From Clitoria ternatea (taxonomy: Eukaryota; Streptophyta; Magnoliopsida; Fabales; Fabaceae): DNA of 64,000 bases. The notes beneath the pieces are model-generated. The model was not told where the DNA came from and searched no databases. It was given only the letters and a program-made list of their open reading frames with translations. Below are positions 1 to 10,753 of the stretch, one piece after another. Position 1 is the first letter of the stretch, and each line of letters opens with the position of its first letter. The position numbers were made by a program, and so were the translations under genes. Where the stretch lies: NCBI GenBank assembly GCA_037962975.1, contig CM075674.1:41368501-41432500 (forward strand). Reading direction: 5' to 3'.

Positions 1-82
1 CAATTGTCATGCTGAATGGGTATAGGACCACCACCTTTGTATAAAAAGTGAGGTTGATCATAGCACCTTGTAAACAGTTGGT

Positions 83-1957
83 ATGGATCGGAGTTGGATA
101 ACTGCATCACGCCTAAGTCTGGAGTACGAGGGGGGAGTTGAATCATTTATAGAATTCGTAGCGAGGAATGCAGTGGGGGTGAATGGAAAGTATTTTTGCC
201 CTTGTGTTAAATGCTTCAACCTGCGTCGGGTAGACTTGGAAGAGGTGCGAGAACATCTACTGTGTGACGGTTTTCTACGTAGTTATACGCGTTGGATATG
301 GCATGGTGAAGATGTGGTGGTGCCAAGTAACAGCTCTCAGACTAAAAATTGAAGCTCGATGCATGACAACGATGTCGACATGGATGACCGACTCGAGGAT
401 ATGATCCGTGATGTAGGGGTAGAAGGTTTTAAGAAAGCTCATGTATATACAACTCTATGTGAGGACTCTGAGCAGCCGTTGTATCCAAACTGCCTCAATT
501 TCACGAGGTTATCAGCAGTTTTGCGATTGTTTAATTTGAAGGCCATAAACGGGTGGACGGATAAAAGTTTCACTGACTTACTGAAGTTGTTGAAAGAAAT
601 GCTCCCAGCTGGAAACACCTTGCCGAAAAGTAACTATGAGGCCAAAAAGGTGTTATGTCCTATGGGTTTGGAGTATGAGAAAATACATGCATGCCCAAAT
701 GATTGTGTATTATTCCGGGGTGAGTTAGAAATGCTGCATCGATGTCCTAGATGTGGGGTGTCATGGTATAAGAAGAAAGAGGCGGATTCTGATGAGGTAT
801 GCACTAAAGGGTCTCCTGCAAAGGTGTTGTGGTATCTACCTATAGTTCCAAGACTAAAGTGTCTGTTTGCCAATGCAGATGATGCAAAACTTATGAGATG
901 GCATGCTGATGAGAGGGTTGTTGATGGACTACTTAGGCATCCGGCCGATGGGTCGCAATGGAAGAAAATGGATAGGATTTTTCTAGAATTTGCCAATGAA
1001 CCAAGAAATGTTAGGCTTGCACTAGCCACAGACGGCATGAACCCGTTTGGGAACCTGAGCACAAACCATAGTTCGTGGCCTGTTTTGTTGTTTGTTTACA
1101 ACTTGCCGCCATGGTTGTGCATGAAGCGAAAATATGTGATGTTATCAATGATGATTTCTAGTCCACGACAACCGGGGAACGACATTGATGTATATTTAAC
1201 TCCATTGGTTGAAGACCTCAAAAGGTTGTGGGAAGACGGGGTTGAAGTGTTTGATGGGTTTACCGGGCGATCATTCAAATTGCGTGCCATGTTATTTTGC
1301 ACAATCAATGACTTTCTAGCGTATGGTAACTTATCTGGGTACAGTGTGAAGGGTCATAAAGCTTGTCCAGTATGTGAGGAGGGGACTAGTTCTGTGCGGT
1401 TGCATCATGGCAGGAAAAATGTTTATCATCGACATCGAAGGTTTCTTAAAGCGAATCATCCGTTTCGAAGGTTGAAGAATTCGTTTAACGGTGCCCAAGA
1501 TTTTGAAATGGCTCCTCCACCACTATCTGGTCGCCAGGCATATGAAAAGGTGAAGGACGTCAACGTTCAATTTGGTAAGTGTGAAAAACAGCACCCGACA
1601 CAAAACAACTGGAAGAAAAGGTCAGTGTTTCTTGACCTGCCATATTGGAGGGAGCTTGATGTAAGACACTGCATTGATGTAATGCATGTGGAGAAGAATG
1701 TGTGCGACAGTTTAGTTGGTACACTCTTAAACATACCCGGGAAGACTAAGGATGGCCTAAACTCGCGTATGGACTTAGAGTTGATGGGTATACGTCAGGA
1801 TTTGCATCCACAATCAAAAGGCAAAAGAACATATTTGCCTCCAGCATGTCATACGTTATCCAGAAAAGAAAAGCAAAGTCTGTGTGAATCGTTACGAAGT
1901 GTGAAAGTTCCGTCTGGTTATGGCTCCAACATCAAGTCTTGTGTTTCCATCCCTTGA
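83..1957 (+). pseudogene. CACTA-1 transposase (Transposase_21/TNP2 type), broken and truncated
   Basis: The protein starts MDRSWI, as in plant CACTA transposases. The first about 75 residues match the transposase-associated zinc-binding domain (cysteines in CPCVKC, then HLLCDGF). The catalytic TNP2-type domain follows, with RWHADERV, ATDGMNPF, LPPWLCMKRKY, GNDIDVYL and GYSVKGHKACPVC. An in-frame TGA at 350-352 separates the two; downstream codons continue in the same frame, so it is a nonsense change rather than a gene boundary. At about 1950 the homology to CACTA-2 transposase ends abruptly and a TGA follows, because an internal deletion joins the transposase to gene 2. The product would lack the C-terminal half of the enzyme. 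Family role: excision and integration at CACTA termini. I am confident of the family and that this copy is dead. Confidence 0.9.
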
Positions 1958-3771
1958 GCAAATGATGGAGCAAAAGGTGGCTGTTGTGAAGGCTGAGTAC
2001 CAGGAGGAGATATCTAGGCTCCACCAGGAGATGGCCCGATTCAGGGAGGAGATGAAGGCCTCACTCAGCCACCACCAGGAGACTACTGCACCAGCCAGCG
2101 ACCCACAGGTTAGATTCTTTATTTAATTTCCTCAATTTTATTGTTTGTAATCACTTTATTTCATTGTTGAATAACTTCTGCTTGATGTGTAAATATGTAG
2201 GTACGGAAGGTTAGCACTAAGGGGTCGTGCGCTGCGGCTGACCCTGACGATGACGGGGTCGAGCCACCAGACACCCGTCAATGTGACCTGTTCATTGACG
2301 GGTCGGAGGAGCCAGTTGCCACTGGTATGGTGTACAACTTAGGCCCTGTCGTTCACCATCAGACATTACCTGATGGTATGTCCAGGGTCTCAGTTGTGCT
2401 CGTCCTCGAGGAGGATGCTGCTATGCCAGTGGCAACTCAGGAGGTGAAGACCGTCGGTCAGGCGGTGGGCCACTTTCTGATGTGGCCCAACAGACTTCTG
2501 GTGATTACCCCTGGACAGGTAAAAACCCTAAACACTAACTAGCTTTATTTCCTTGTCAATTATGGTACAAAATGTGATGGTTGTCAATTGTTCAACAGGA
2601 ACAGACATTGAAGAAGCCAGACCCGGCCAAGGATCCCATCCGGATGCTATGGCGCATCGGGTATGAGCAAGCAGACGACACTGTTCAGGTCCCATGGCAG
2701 CCACTAGTGTTCGGCCGTCCCAGTGATTTTCCAGTTTACGTTACAAATTCTGACATTTGTGACATTATTACGGGGACGTCGATGCTGAACGGCTCCATCT
2801 TTCAGTTGTGGGAGCTGTAAGTATATCCTTGTTTTGTCCAATTTTTTCATTATACAAGTTATTTGTCGCTAACCATGTCTTAACTTGTTTAGGTTTCTGG
2901 CAAAACTCTGTGTGGACTTGGGTTTCCAAGGAACTTACGGTTTCTTAGAGCCCTCTCTCATACAGAGGCAAGGAAACACCTCGCAGAACACCCAGACATA
3001 CATCTAGAATTGGATGTTTGAGTCTGGGAAGTCTATATACATGGGCCCTTATCATAAAGGGTAATACTCTATTCCATAATTATTGTCATGATATTTTGCA
3101 TTTTGAAGTCTCACTTATCACTCGTAACTGCAGGGCTCACTGGACGCTTCTGGTGATCTGTCCGAAGGACTATCTTGCTCTGTACTTTGATAGTTTGCAT
3201 CGGACAGCTCCACAAGACCTGAAAGATATAGTAGACCGGTAAGTTCATCCCTAAAAAATAACCACAAATTCGATTACATCATTTTTAGAACTATACAATT
3301 CTAACTTATCTTGTGTTTTGTTTGACGCAGGGCGGTGGTTGGATACAATCTACTGATTAGAAACAAGCCCAAAGGAAAAACAGTTGTATGGGTGTACCCA
3401 AAAGTAAGTCAATCGTATTCATTCAAATCTTCAGTACATATTTTTTAAGTTCCGAATTCACTTATTCTATACTATATGTCCATTGTAGTCTTACAGGCGA
3501 AGGGTACCTTTGAGTGTGGCTATTTCGTCATGCACACTATGCTGACCATTGTCCAACATCATTTAGTAGATGGATGGACAGAGGTAAGTCTCATCATTTG
3601 GACTACTTTTCTCCAATTTCATCAATTTCATGTAATAAATAAAGCTTTTGTTCTAATTGTTTTGTGCATTGTTTGCAGTACTTTAATGACCGGTCATTTT
3701 TCCCAAAGGAACTTGTGGATGATGTTAGAAGGCAATGGGCCTCACACTTCATTGAACTTAGGCAAAGCTAG
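1949..3771 (+). pseudogene. CACTA-1 second gene, 3' exons: coiled coil, conserved middle domain, Ulp1-like protease
   Basis: Exons inferred by matching CACTA-2 and GT-AG borders: about 1949-2108, 2201-2518, 2599-2816, 2893-3060, 3134-3238, 3331-3403, 3497-3583 and 3679-3771. Exon lengths equal those in CACTA-2 except the truncated first one and 87 instead of 84 for the seventh. The first exon encodes a charged coiled-coil stretch (EEISRLHQEMARFREEMK). The last exons hold a C48/Ulp1-like protease fold with AHWTLL (His), LALYFDSL (Asp) and FECGYFVMH (Cys). A TAG at 3005-3007 interrupts the exon at 2893-3060 where CACTA-2 has CAG. The 5' five exons were removed by the deletion. A fragment, not expected to make protein. 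Confidence 0.82.
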
Positions 3772-4019
3772 ATATAAGATCTTTATTCTTTTATATATGT
3801 ATCTAGTAGGATTTAGGGTTTACTTTTATTAGATTACATTCAACTTAATTGTATATACTTTCATTTTTTAGGTTGTTATGAATTGATATAGAAAATAAAT
3901 TGTTATATATATACATACCATTCTTTCGACATAGTGTTGCTGTGGCATACTGTATACTGTACTGGTTTGTCTGAATGCAGGGTTGGGAAACGATAAAACA
4001 GAATCCATATTAAAAAAAA

Positions 4020-4484
4020 AACCTCAGTATTTATTCACGGTTATGGCAACAACCGTGAATATAGACTATATTTATCCATGGTTACTACCATAACCGTGGA
4101 TATAGATACATTTTATCCACGGTTGTCCATCACAACCGTGAATATAAGTAGTTTGTAACTGAAACCAATCTATACTTATATTCACGGTTGTGATGGACAA
4201 CCGTGGATAAAATGTATCTATATCCACGGTTGTCCATCATAACCGTGAATATAAGTGGATCTAACTGACATCTTTCAGTTCTTATATTCACGGTTATGCT
4301 CGATAACCGTGAATATAAATAGTAAGTTATATTCATAGTTGTTCTTAACCGTGGTTAGATGTGATTTATTACCACGGTTGTTAACCGTGGTTAAAGACCA
4401 TCATCTACTACCACGGCTACAACAACCACGGTTCTTTAACCGTGAATAAAGGCCTTTTTTAACCGTGATTATATCCTTTTTTTC
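4020..4484. repeat. CACTA-1 subterminal repeat array (ACCGTG/CACGGT)
   Basis: Many direct and inverted copies of a unit around AACCGTG(A/G)ATATA. Arms 4092-4148 and 4175-4231 are exact reverse complements (57 bp each) around a 26-bp spacer. Subterminal arrays like this are the transposase-binding regions of CACTA elements (family knowledge). The stretch 3772-4019 before it is AT-rich and non-coding. Confidence 0.88.
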
Positions 4485-4492
4485 CACTAGTG
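4477..4492 (-). repeat. CACTA-1 right terminal inverted repeat
   Basis: Read on the minus strand the end is CACTAGTGGAAAAAAA, the same as the CACTA-2 left end at 56857. CACTA is the diagnostic terminus of the superfamily. Confidence 0.9.
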
Positions 4493-4553
4493 AATATTAC
4501 TAACTTAATGAAACATAATCAGCATCAAGAAATTTATCAAAATCATTCATCAT

Positions 4554-7500
4554 TCAAACACAATTGGTTATATCAAGAATTCCTAACTCTCTTCTAATGT
4601 GAATGAATTGGTCTTTAGCCAAGGGTTTGGTGAATATATCTGCTAATTGCTTAGAGGTTTCAACATGTTCAAGCACACAATCACCCTTTAATACATGATC
4701 CTTAATGAAATGATGCCGAATCTCAATATGTTTAGTTCTTGAATGCATTACAGGATTCTTTGAAATATTGATAGCACTAGTATTATCGCATTTAAGAGGC
4801 ACATGATCTAACATAACTCCAAAGTCTAGAAGTTGTTGTCTCATCCAAAGGATTTGATCACAACAACTACCAGCTGCAACATATTCTGCCTCAGCTGTGG
4901 ATAGTGCAACACTTACTTGTTTCTTGCTATGCCAAGAAATAAGAGAACTACCAAGCAAGTGACATGTTCCACTAGTGCTTTTTCTATCAAGTTTACATCC
5001 TGTAAAATCTGAATCAGAATATCCTACTAAAGTGCATTCAACCCCTTTGGGGTACCATAGACCAATATTTTGAGTTCCAACAAGATATTTCATTATTCTT
5101 TTCACTGCAGTTATGTGTGATTCTTTTGGACATGCTTGGTATCTTGCACACATACAAACAGAAAACATGATGTCCGGCCTACTTGCGGTTAAGTAAAGTA
5201 AGGATCCGATTATACCCTTATATTTTGTAAGTTCAACATCCTTACCCTTCTCATCCTTATCCAAGTAGCATGAAGTGCCCATAGGTGTGGCAATGTTATT
5301 TGCCTTGTCCATGTTGAATTTCTTAAGTAATTCCTTACAGTACTTTGATTGATTAATGAATGTGCCTTCATTAGTTTGCTTGATTTGTAGTCCAAGGAAG
5401 AAAGTAAGTTCCCCCATGATGGACATCTCAAATTCTTCCTGCATTAACTTAGCAAACTCCTTGCACATTAACTCATTAGTAGCACCAAAAATTATATCAT
5501 CAACATATACTTGCACCAATAGTATGTCATTCTTTTTGTGCTTTATGAATAATGTTGTGTCAACCTTGCCTCTTTCAAAGTTGTTTTCTAAAAGGAATTT
5601 GCTCAATCTTTCATACCAAGCTCTTGGAGCTTGTTTTAAACCATATAAGGCTTTCTTTAGTTTGAAAACATGATTTGGAAATTGATAGTTTTCAAAACCT
5701 GGAGGTTGATCAACATACACTTCCTCTTGAATATAGCCATTCAAGAAAGCACTTTTGACATCCATTTGGTACAATTTAAAGTCCCTACAGCATGCAAAGG
5801 CTAATAATAGTCTAATGGCTTCTAACCTAGCTACGGGTGCATATGTTTCTTCATAATCAATGCCTTCTTCTTGATTATAACCCTTAGCTGCTAGCCTAGC
5901 TTTATTCCTAGTAATTATGCCATTCTCATCTAGTTTATTCCTAAACACCCATTTTGTTCCTATTATTTGGTGATCATTGGGTCTTGGCACTAATTTCCAA
6001 ACTTCATTTCTTTCAAATTGATTTAATTCTTCTTGCATGGCCAACATCCAATGTTCATCAATAATAGCTTCATCAATGCATTTGGGTTCTATTTGTGATA
6101 CAAATGCTGAATGATTACATGCATTTCTAATAGCGTTTCGAGTACTTACACCTTTTGTTATTTCACCTATGATATTGTCCAAGGGGTGATTCTTTAAGGT
6201 GATCCATTCTTTTTGTTGAGGTTCTTCATTTTGTGTTGTATCTCTTTCATCTTTATTTCCTTCTTCATCTTCCAAGTTCATTTCTTGGAAGGTACCTACA
6301 AGATCATCAATTTCCTTTCTCAGAGAATTTTGGTTAAGTTCATCAAATTTGACATGTATAGATTCTTCAATTGTACATGTTCGTTTGTTAAAGAGTCGAT
6401 ATGCTTTACTAGTAGATGAATAACCTAAGAATATTGCTTCATCAGATTTTGCATCAAATTTGCCGAGATTTTCCTTTCCATTGTTTAAAACAAAGCATTT
6501 GCATCCAAATATGTGAAAATAAGAAATATTTGGTTTTCTTCCTTTATAAAGTTCATAGGGGGTTTTCTTTAATATAGGCCTTATCAAACATCGGTTCATA
6601 ACATGGCACGCAGTATTTACCGCATCAGCCCAAAAATGTTTTGAAATGTTACTTTCACTTATCATAGTTCTTGCGAGCTCCACTAAAGATCAATTTTTCC
6701 TTTCAACTACTCCATTTTGTTGTGGAGTTCTTGGAGCCGAAAAATATGATCAATGCCAAATTTTTCACAAAACTTTTCAAAAAATTGGTTTTCAAATTCT
6801 CCCCCATGATCAGTTTGAATGGATGCTGTTTTCAAATTTTGTTCGTTTTGGATGATCTTGGCAAGTTTCTTAAATGCATGATATGCTTCATGTTTATGAG
6901 TAAGAAACAGAGTCCATGTATATCTAGAATAATCATCCACAATCACAAGACCATAATAATTTCCACCAAAACTTTTAATTTTTGAAGGTCCAAATAAATC
7001 CATATGTAAGAGCTGTAAAGGTCTATTTGTTGAAACAACATTTTTCGCTTGAAAGGAAACCTTTACTTGTTTTCCCTTTTGACATGCGTCACAAAATTTA
7101 TTTTCGAACTTCAATTTTGGTAAACCAATTACTAAATCTTTTGAAACGAGTTTATTCAAATGGTCTATGTGAATATGATCAATTCTTCTATGCCATAGCC
7201 ATGATTCATCTTCTTTAGTTATGAAGCATTGCACATCATTTGAAGCAAGGAAATCAAGATTAATCATATAAATATTAACAACTCTTTGACCAATGAATTT
7301 TATTTCCTTGTTTAGCTTATTTTCAATTATGCAACCATTTGATTCAAAAACAATTTTATATCCTTTGTCACATAATTGACTAATACTAAGCAAATTATGT
7401 TTAAGTCCTTCAACATATAATACATCGTTTATAGAAGTGGAAGAGTTTTTACCGACATTTTCGATTCCTAGTCTTCTTCCCTTCGTGTTATCTCCATAAG

Positions 7501-7620
7501 TAACGAATCCCTTATTTTGTGGAGTAAATGACATGAACTTGCTTTTGTCTCCCGTCATGTGTTTTGAACACCCACTATCTAAATACCAATGGGTGTTGCT
7601 TGCTTTGAAGCATACCTACA
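4554..7620 (-). pseudogene. Copia-1 pol: protease, integrase, reverse transcriptase, RNase H
   Basis: Protease motif DSG lies at 7571-7579, just before MTGDKSKF. The integrase follows with a GAG-pre-integrase zinc region (WLWHRRIDH, CDACQKGK), core MDLFGP and IQTDHGGEFEN, then NGVVERKN. RT has QMDVKSAFLNG and the catalytic VYVDDIIFG. RNase H is marked by LSTAEAEYVA, and the end carries ADIFTKPL. Two lesions split it: loss of one base near 6757, just after the second integrase Asp, and a TGA at about 6689 after VVERKN. The long open stretch 4554-6683 has no other stop, so the breaks may be fairly recent. The polyprotein normally copies element RNA into DNA and integrates it in the nucleus. Confidence 0.92.
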
Positions 7621-7628
7621 AAAAAAAA

Positions 7629-8042
7629 TTAATTTAGAGAACTAGGTACCCATTGTATGTTGGGTCCTTTAATATTAGCTTGTGGTAATGTTCCTTTAGG
7701 AACCCATACTTTTCTCACAACCTTTGGTCCTAGCTTTCTAACATTACAATTAGATGCATTATGTCCTTTGAAGCCACAATAGTTACATTTCATGAAAGGT
7801 GTAGATGATTTACTAGGTGGTACAAAGAAACTTTTGTAATGTTTTTCTTTCATGCTAGCATGTGATCCTTGATTATATTCTAGTCCGGTTTTATTAAACA
7901 TGCAAAGTTGTTTTCCAAGAAGTGCATCTAAATTATCCTTACCGTTAGTGAATCTCTCTAAGGTTTTGTTGAAGTCTAGGACCTTATCTTCTAGATCAAT
8001 GCATTTCTTAGCAAATTCACAAGGTTTACTTTTAGAGCATGC
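7629..8042 (-). pseudogene. Copia-1 gag C-terminal segment with zinc knuckle
   Basis: Minus-strand translation continues from the main gag ORF after its stop near 8043. The open part 7629-7901 has a CCHC knuckle, CNYCGFKGHNASNC, followed by a basic stretch and WVPKG, which is typical of SIRE-like Gag just before protease. It ends in a TAA next to an A/T-rich tract (7620-7630), after which the frame changes before pol. It is the tail of Gag rather than a separate gene. Confidence 0.7.
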
Positions 8043-9299
8043 TTAGACATTTTCTAACTCTTCTTTTAAACATTCATTTTCTTTGCAAACTTCCATAAGA
8101 TGCATTTCTAGAGTGTCGCTTGTTTTTCTAGACAATTTGAGCCTATTAGAGACTTTTGTAAATTTATCATACAATTCATTTAGAGCATCAAGCAATTCTT
8201 CTTTATCTAGGTCATGGAGACTTACCTCATTTTCCTCTTCAGAGTGATTGGCCATTAAACAAAGATTTGCTTCTTCATTGCCTGAATCATCGGAGCTACT
8301 TACATCATTTTCATCCCATGCGATGTAAGCTCTTCTTCTTCCTCTTTTCTCCTTGCCTTTCTTCTTGAGATTTGGGCAATCCGCCTTGAAGTTCCCTTCC
8401 TTGCCACATTCAAAATAATTAGGTGAAGAAGATGATTCATTGGGAATAGGTCTCTTACCTTGAGGTTTGAAATTCTTTTGGAATTGTTTGTTCTTCATGA
8501 ACTTTCCGAATCTCTTCACAAACAATCCAAATTCCTCCTCACCATCAAGGTCACTACAAGATTCTTCTTCATGTGTGGAGGTGGCCTTGAGAGCTAGGCC
8601 TTTCTTCTTAGAGACTTTTTCTTCTTCCTCCGCTTGTTTCAAGTCTTTCAATTCCTGTTCTTGTTCTTGGAGTTTACCAAACAAAGTGGCAAGAGACATA
8701 TCATTTATGTTGGGAGATTGCTTAATGGTCGTAACAAGAGGTTGCCATTCCCTAGTAAGACTTTTTAGAACTTTGTGGATAAGTTCCTTGTTAGTATAAG
8801 ATTTACCAAGTGTAATAAGATGATTAATAATCAAAGTGAATCTCTTTTGAAGTTCTAAAATAGTTTCACTGGAATTCATTCTAAAACTTTCATATTGACT
8901 GGTTAAAGTACTAATCTTAGAGGCCTTAACATCGCTAGTTCCTTCATGAGTTACTCGAAGGGTATCCCACATTTCCTTAGCAGAATTACAAGTCATTATT
9001 CTGAAAAATTCATCGGGACCTAATGCCATAGTGATGAGATTTTTAGCTTTATAGTCGTATTGCACTTTCTTCTCTTCATCACTAGTCCATTCATCCATAG
9101 GTTTTTCAACATTTTTATTATCAACAGTATGCATTGGCGTGTAACGACCATTTTCAATTGTATTCCAAATTCTTAAATCAATAGATTGAATGAAGATTTT
9201 TATTCTTTCCTTCCAAAAGGCATAGCATTCCCCATTGAAAGCGGGAGGTCTATTTATTGAGCCACCCTCGGGAAAAAGGTTTAGAGAACTTGAGGCCAT
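8043..9299 (-). CDS. Copia-1 Gag, N-terminal and central part
   Basis: This 418-codon open frame starts MASSSLNLFPEGG and matches plant Copia Gag (UBN2/Retrotran_gag type): RPPAFNGECYAFWKERI near the N-terminus, KEMWDTLRVTHEG, and FTLIINHLITLGK in the middle. The zinc knuckle near residue 290 reads YFECGKEGNFKADC: the usual first Cys is Tyr and the His is Asn, so zinc binding is probably lost. An acidic, coiled-coil C-terminal part (EELLDALNELYDKF) follows. The start sits 44 bases downstream of the primer-binding site. Gag normally packages element RNA. The frame is open but ends early compared with the downstream Gag tail (7629-8042). Confidence 0.85.
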   Translation of the reverse strand: MASSSLNLFPEGGSINRPPAFNGECYAFWKERIKIFIQSIDLRIWNTIENGRYTPMHTVDNKNVEKPMDEWTSDEEKKVQYDYKAKNLITMALGPDEFFRIMTCNSAKEMWDTLRVTHEGTSDVKASKISTLTSQYESFRMNSSETILELQKRFTLIINHLITLGKSYTNKELIHKVLKSLTREWQPLVTTIKQSPNINDMSLATLFGKLQEQEQELKDLKQAEEEEKVSKKKGLALKATSTHEEESCSDLDGEEEFGLFVKRFGKFMKNKQFQKNFKPQGKRPIPNESSSSPNYFECGKEGNFKADCPNLKKKGKEKRGRRRAYIAWDENDVSSSDDSGNEEANLCLMANHSEEENEVSLHDLDKEELLDALNELYDKFTKVSNRLKLSRKTSDTLEMHLMEVCKENECLKEELENV

Positions 9300-9342
9300 C
9301 TTTATCTCTTGAAGCTGTTAAGCTTGATCTACCAAGAGTCAA

Positions 9343-9354
9343 GCTCTGATACCA
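9343..9354 (-). other. Copia-1 primer-binding site (initiator Met-tRNA)
   Basis: Minus strand reads TGGTATCAGAGC, two bases inside the LTR edge. This is the standard complement of the initiator methionine tRNA 3' end used by plant Copia elements. Confidence 0.93.
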
Positions 9355-9356
9355 CT

Positions 9357-10753
9357 TGTTACTCAAGTGGCCTCAATACTTAAGAGGGGGGGTGAATTGA
9401 GTTTTTAAAACTTTGCTTGGAATGCCTTTGAACTTAGTTCTTTTATCACAAGTTTAGAAATTATGCAAGTGAAGTCAAGTATAATGCAAAAGACAATGCA
9501 AAACAAGAGATAGATATAGCTGAGACAATTTATCAAACACTTGGCATGCAATGTTCAAAGTTAACTAAATCAAGCAAACTCAAGTATCCAAATCACAATC
9601 AATCAATCCAAATCAATTAAGTGCAGTATATAAATGTAAAAGAGTAAGGGAGAAGAGCTTGCAAACCAATTTAACGAGTTCCACCAACCCCGATGTACGT
9701 CTCGCCTTCAAGCAACCCACTTGAAGGATTTCCACTATTAAAGTTTAGAGATTACAAGCTATGAGCAATTGTAGCTTCCTAGTGTCCCATACTCAAGAAC
9801 TCAATCCTTACTAGCACAAGGGTAACCCACCCAATCTCTCAAACTCTCAATACCCAAAGGTTGAACCCCAACCTTTGTAACCACTCAACCTAGAGTGAAA
9901 ACCTTTGTGTTTGGTGTAGTGTTTACAAGCAAGTAACTCTCTTAATAGAGTGGATAAGCAAATGATAGCTCACACAAATTCTAACTCTCAACAAGAGAGG
10001 ATATACAAATGAAATCTCAGAATATACAAGAGTGATAACACACTAAGAACAAGAAAGGAATGAAAGATTGATTGCCTCTTATAGTTTTTTGTTGTGCTTG
10101 AGTTCCTCTTGCATTTATAGAGCCATTTCAGAGCTTGGTGAAGTCCCTAGCTGTTGCAAGTTAGTGGGCATCTGAGAAGTGATAGAAATGTGAGCTGGTT
10201 TCCCACTAAAAAGTGTTTTTCCACTATCGTAATCGATTACTCATCGAGCTGTAATCGATTACACTTCAAATTTTTTAGTCCAGTTCATGTTGTAATCGAT
10301 TAGCCCTTTCTGTGTAATCGATTAGTTTCAAGTCAGAATGCTTGTAATCGATTTGATCTTGGCCTCTAATGGATTAGCTATAACCCCTGATGCATTTAAT
10401 TCAGTTCTTGATCTTGGTAATCGATTAGCACACATGTGTAATCGATTATTATTGTTCTAGTAGCTTGGTAATCAATTGGCTGAAGTCCTGTAATCGATTA
10501 GCATGTATTCCTGATATATTTAATTCAATTTTTGATATTGGTAATCGATTAGCATATTGGTGTAATCGATTAGTTGCAAGTCAGAAGCTCTGTAATCGAT
10601 TGCCTGAGGTCTTGTAATCGATTGTATGTGAAACAGAAGCTATCTAATCGATTAGCTTATGCTCCCTAATCGATTAGCTACATAGTTTTTCTGGGTCTGA
10701 TTCTAAGTCTTTGTTTTTGTAAGAATTTCTTCAAGAGTCCTTTGTCATTATCA
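9357..10753 (-). repeat. Copia-1 5' LTR
   Basis: Starts TGTTACTCAAG on the + strand, next to the primer-binding site. The other edge is TGTCATTATCA at 10753, shared with the solo LTR at 41988-43355; similarity may continue to about 10775. Length is about 1.4 kb. It includes an AATCGATT array (10225-10680). No LTR partner for this copy is inside the window. Confidence 0.8.
10225..10680. repeat. AATCGATT palindrome array in the Copia LTR
   Basis: By eye I count 14 exact AATCGATT 8-mers in about 450 bp, plus at least two one-base variants. Most sit in the context TGTAATCGATTA. Spacing is irregular (about 11 to 80 bp), so this is not a simple tandem repeat. Confidence 0.85.

Larger units (their letters stand above)
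1..4492 (+). mobile_element. CACTA-1: internally deleted CACTA (En/Spm) transposon, right part
   Basis: The element reads transposase, then the 3' half of a second Ulp1-type gene, then subterminal ACGGTT repeats, and stops at the terminus CACTAGTG (4485-4492). Its left terminus lies upstream of the window: base 1 aligns with transposase 5' sequence seen in CACTA-3 near 18880. It interrupts the 3' end of the minus-strand Copia element, which resumes at 4493; the base triplet AAT (4493-4495) is the expected 3-bp duplication but its partner is off-window. Compared with CACTA-2 it lacks the transposase C-terminus and the first five exons of gene 2. Both remaining genes also have in-frame stops, so it looks non-autonomous. 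Confidence 0.9.
4493..10753 (-). mobile_element. Copia-1: Ty1/copia retrotransposon, Sirevirus-like, 5' LTR to end of pol
   Basis: Minus-strand order is LTR (9357-10753), Met-tRNA primer-binding site, gag, protease, integrase, RT and RNase H, ending at 4554. The 3' LTR is missing from the window because CACTA-1 is inserted just past pol. A long gag with a second zinc knuckle region, and the LTR edge TGATAATGACAA, resemble legume SIRE-type elements (inference). Multiple stops and one frameshift make it defective. It sits in the gag region of the plus-strand Tat element. The LTR right border is uncertain by about 25 bp. Confidence 0.85.

Noticed and set aside
634..1062. Minus-strand open frame opposite the CACTA-1 transposase
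   Set aside because: It is the reverse shadow of a recognised transposase; the same shadow recurs at 18052-18366 opposite CACTA-3.
9343..9354. Possible tRNA gene
   Set aside because: Only the 12-base primer-binding complement is present, with no cloverleaf around it; the same applies to 32277 and 45132.
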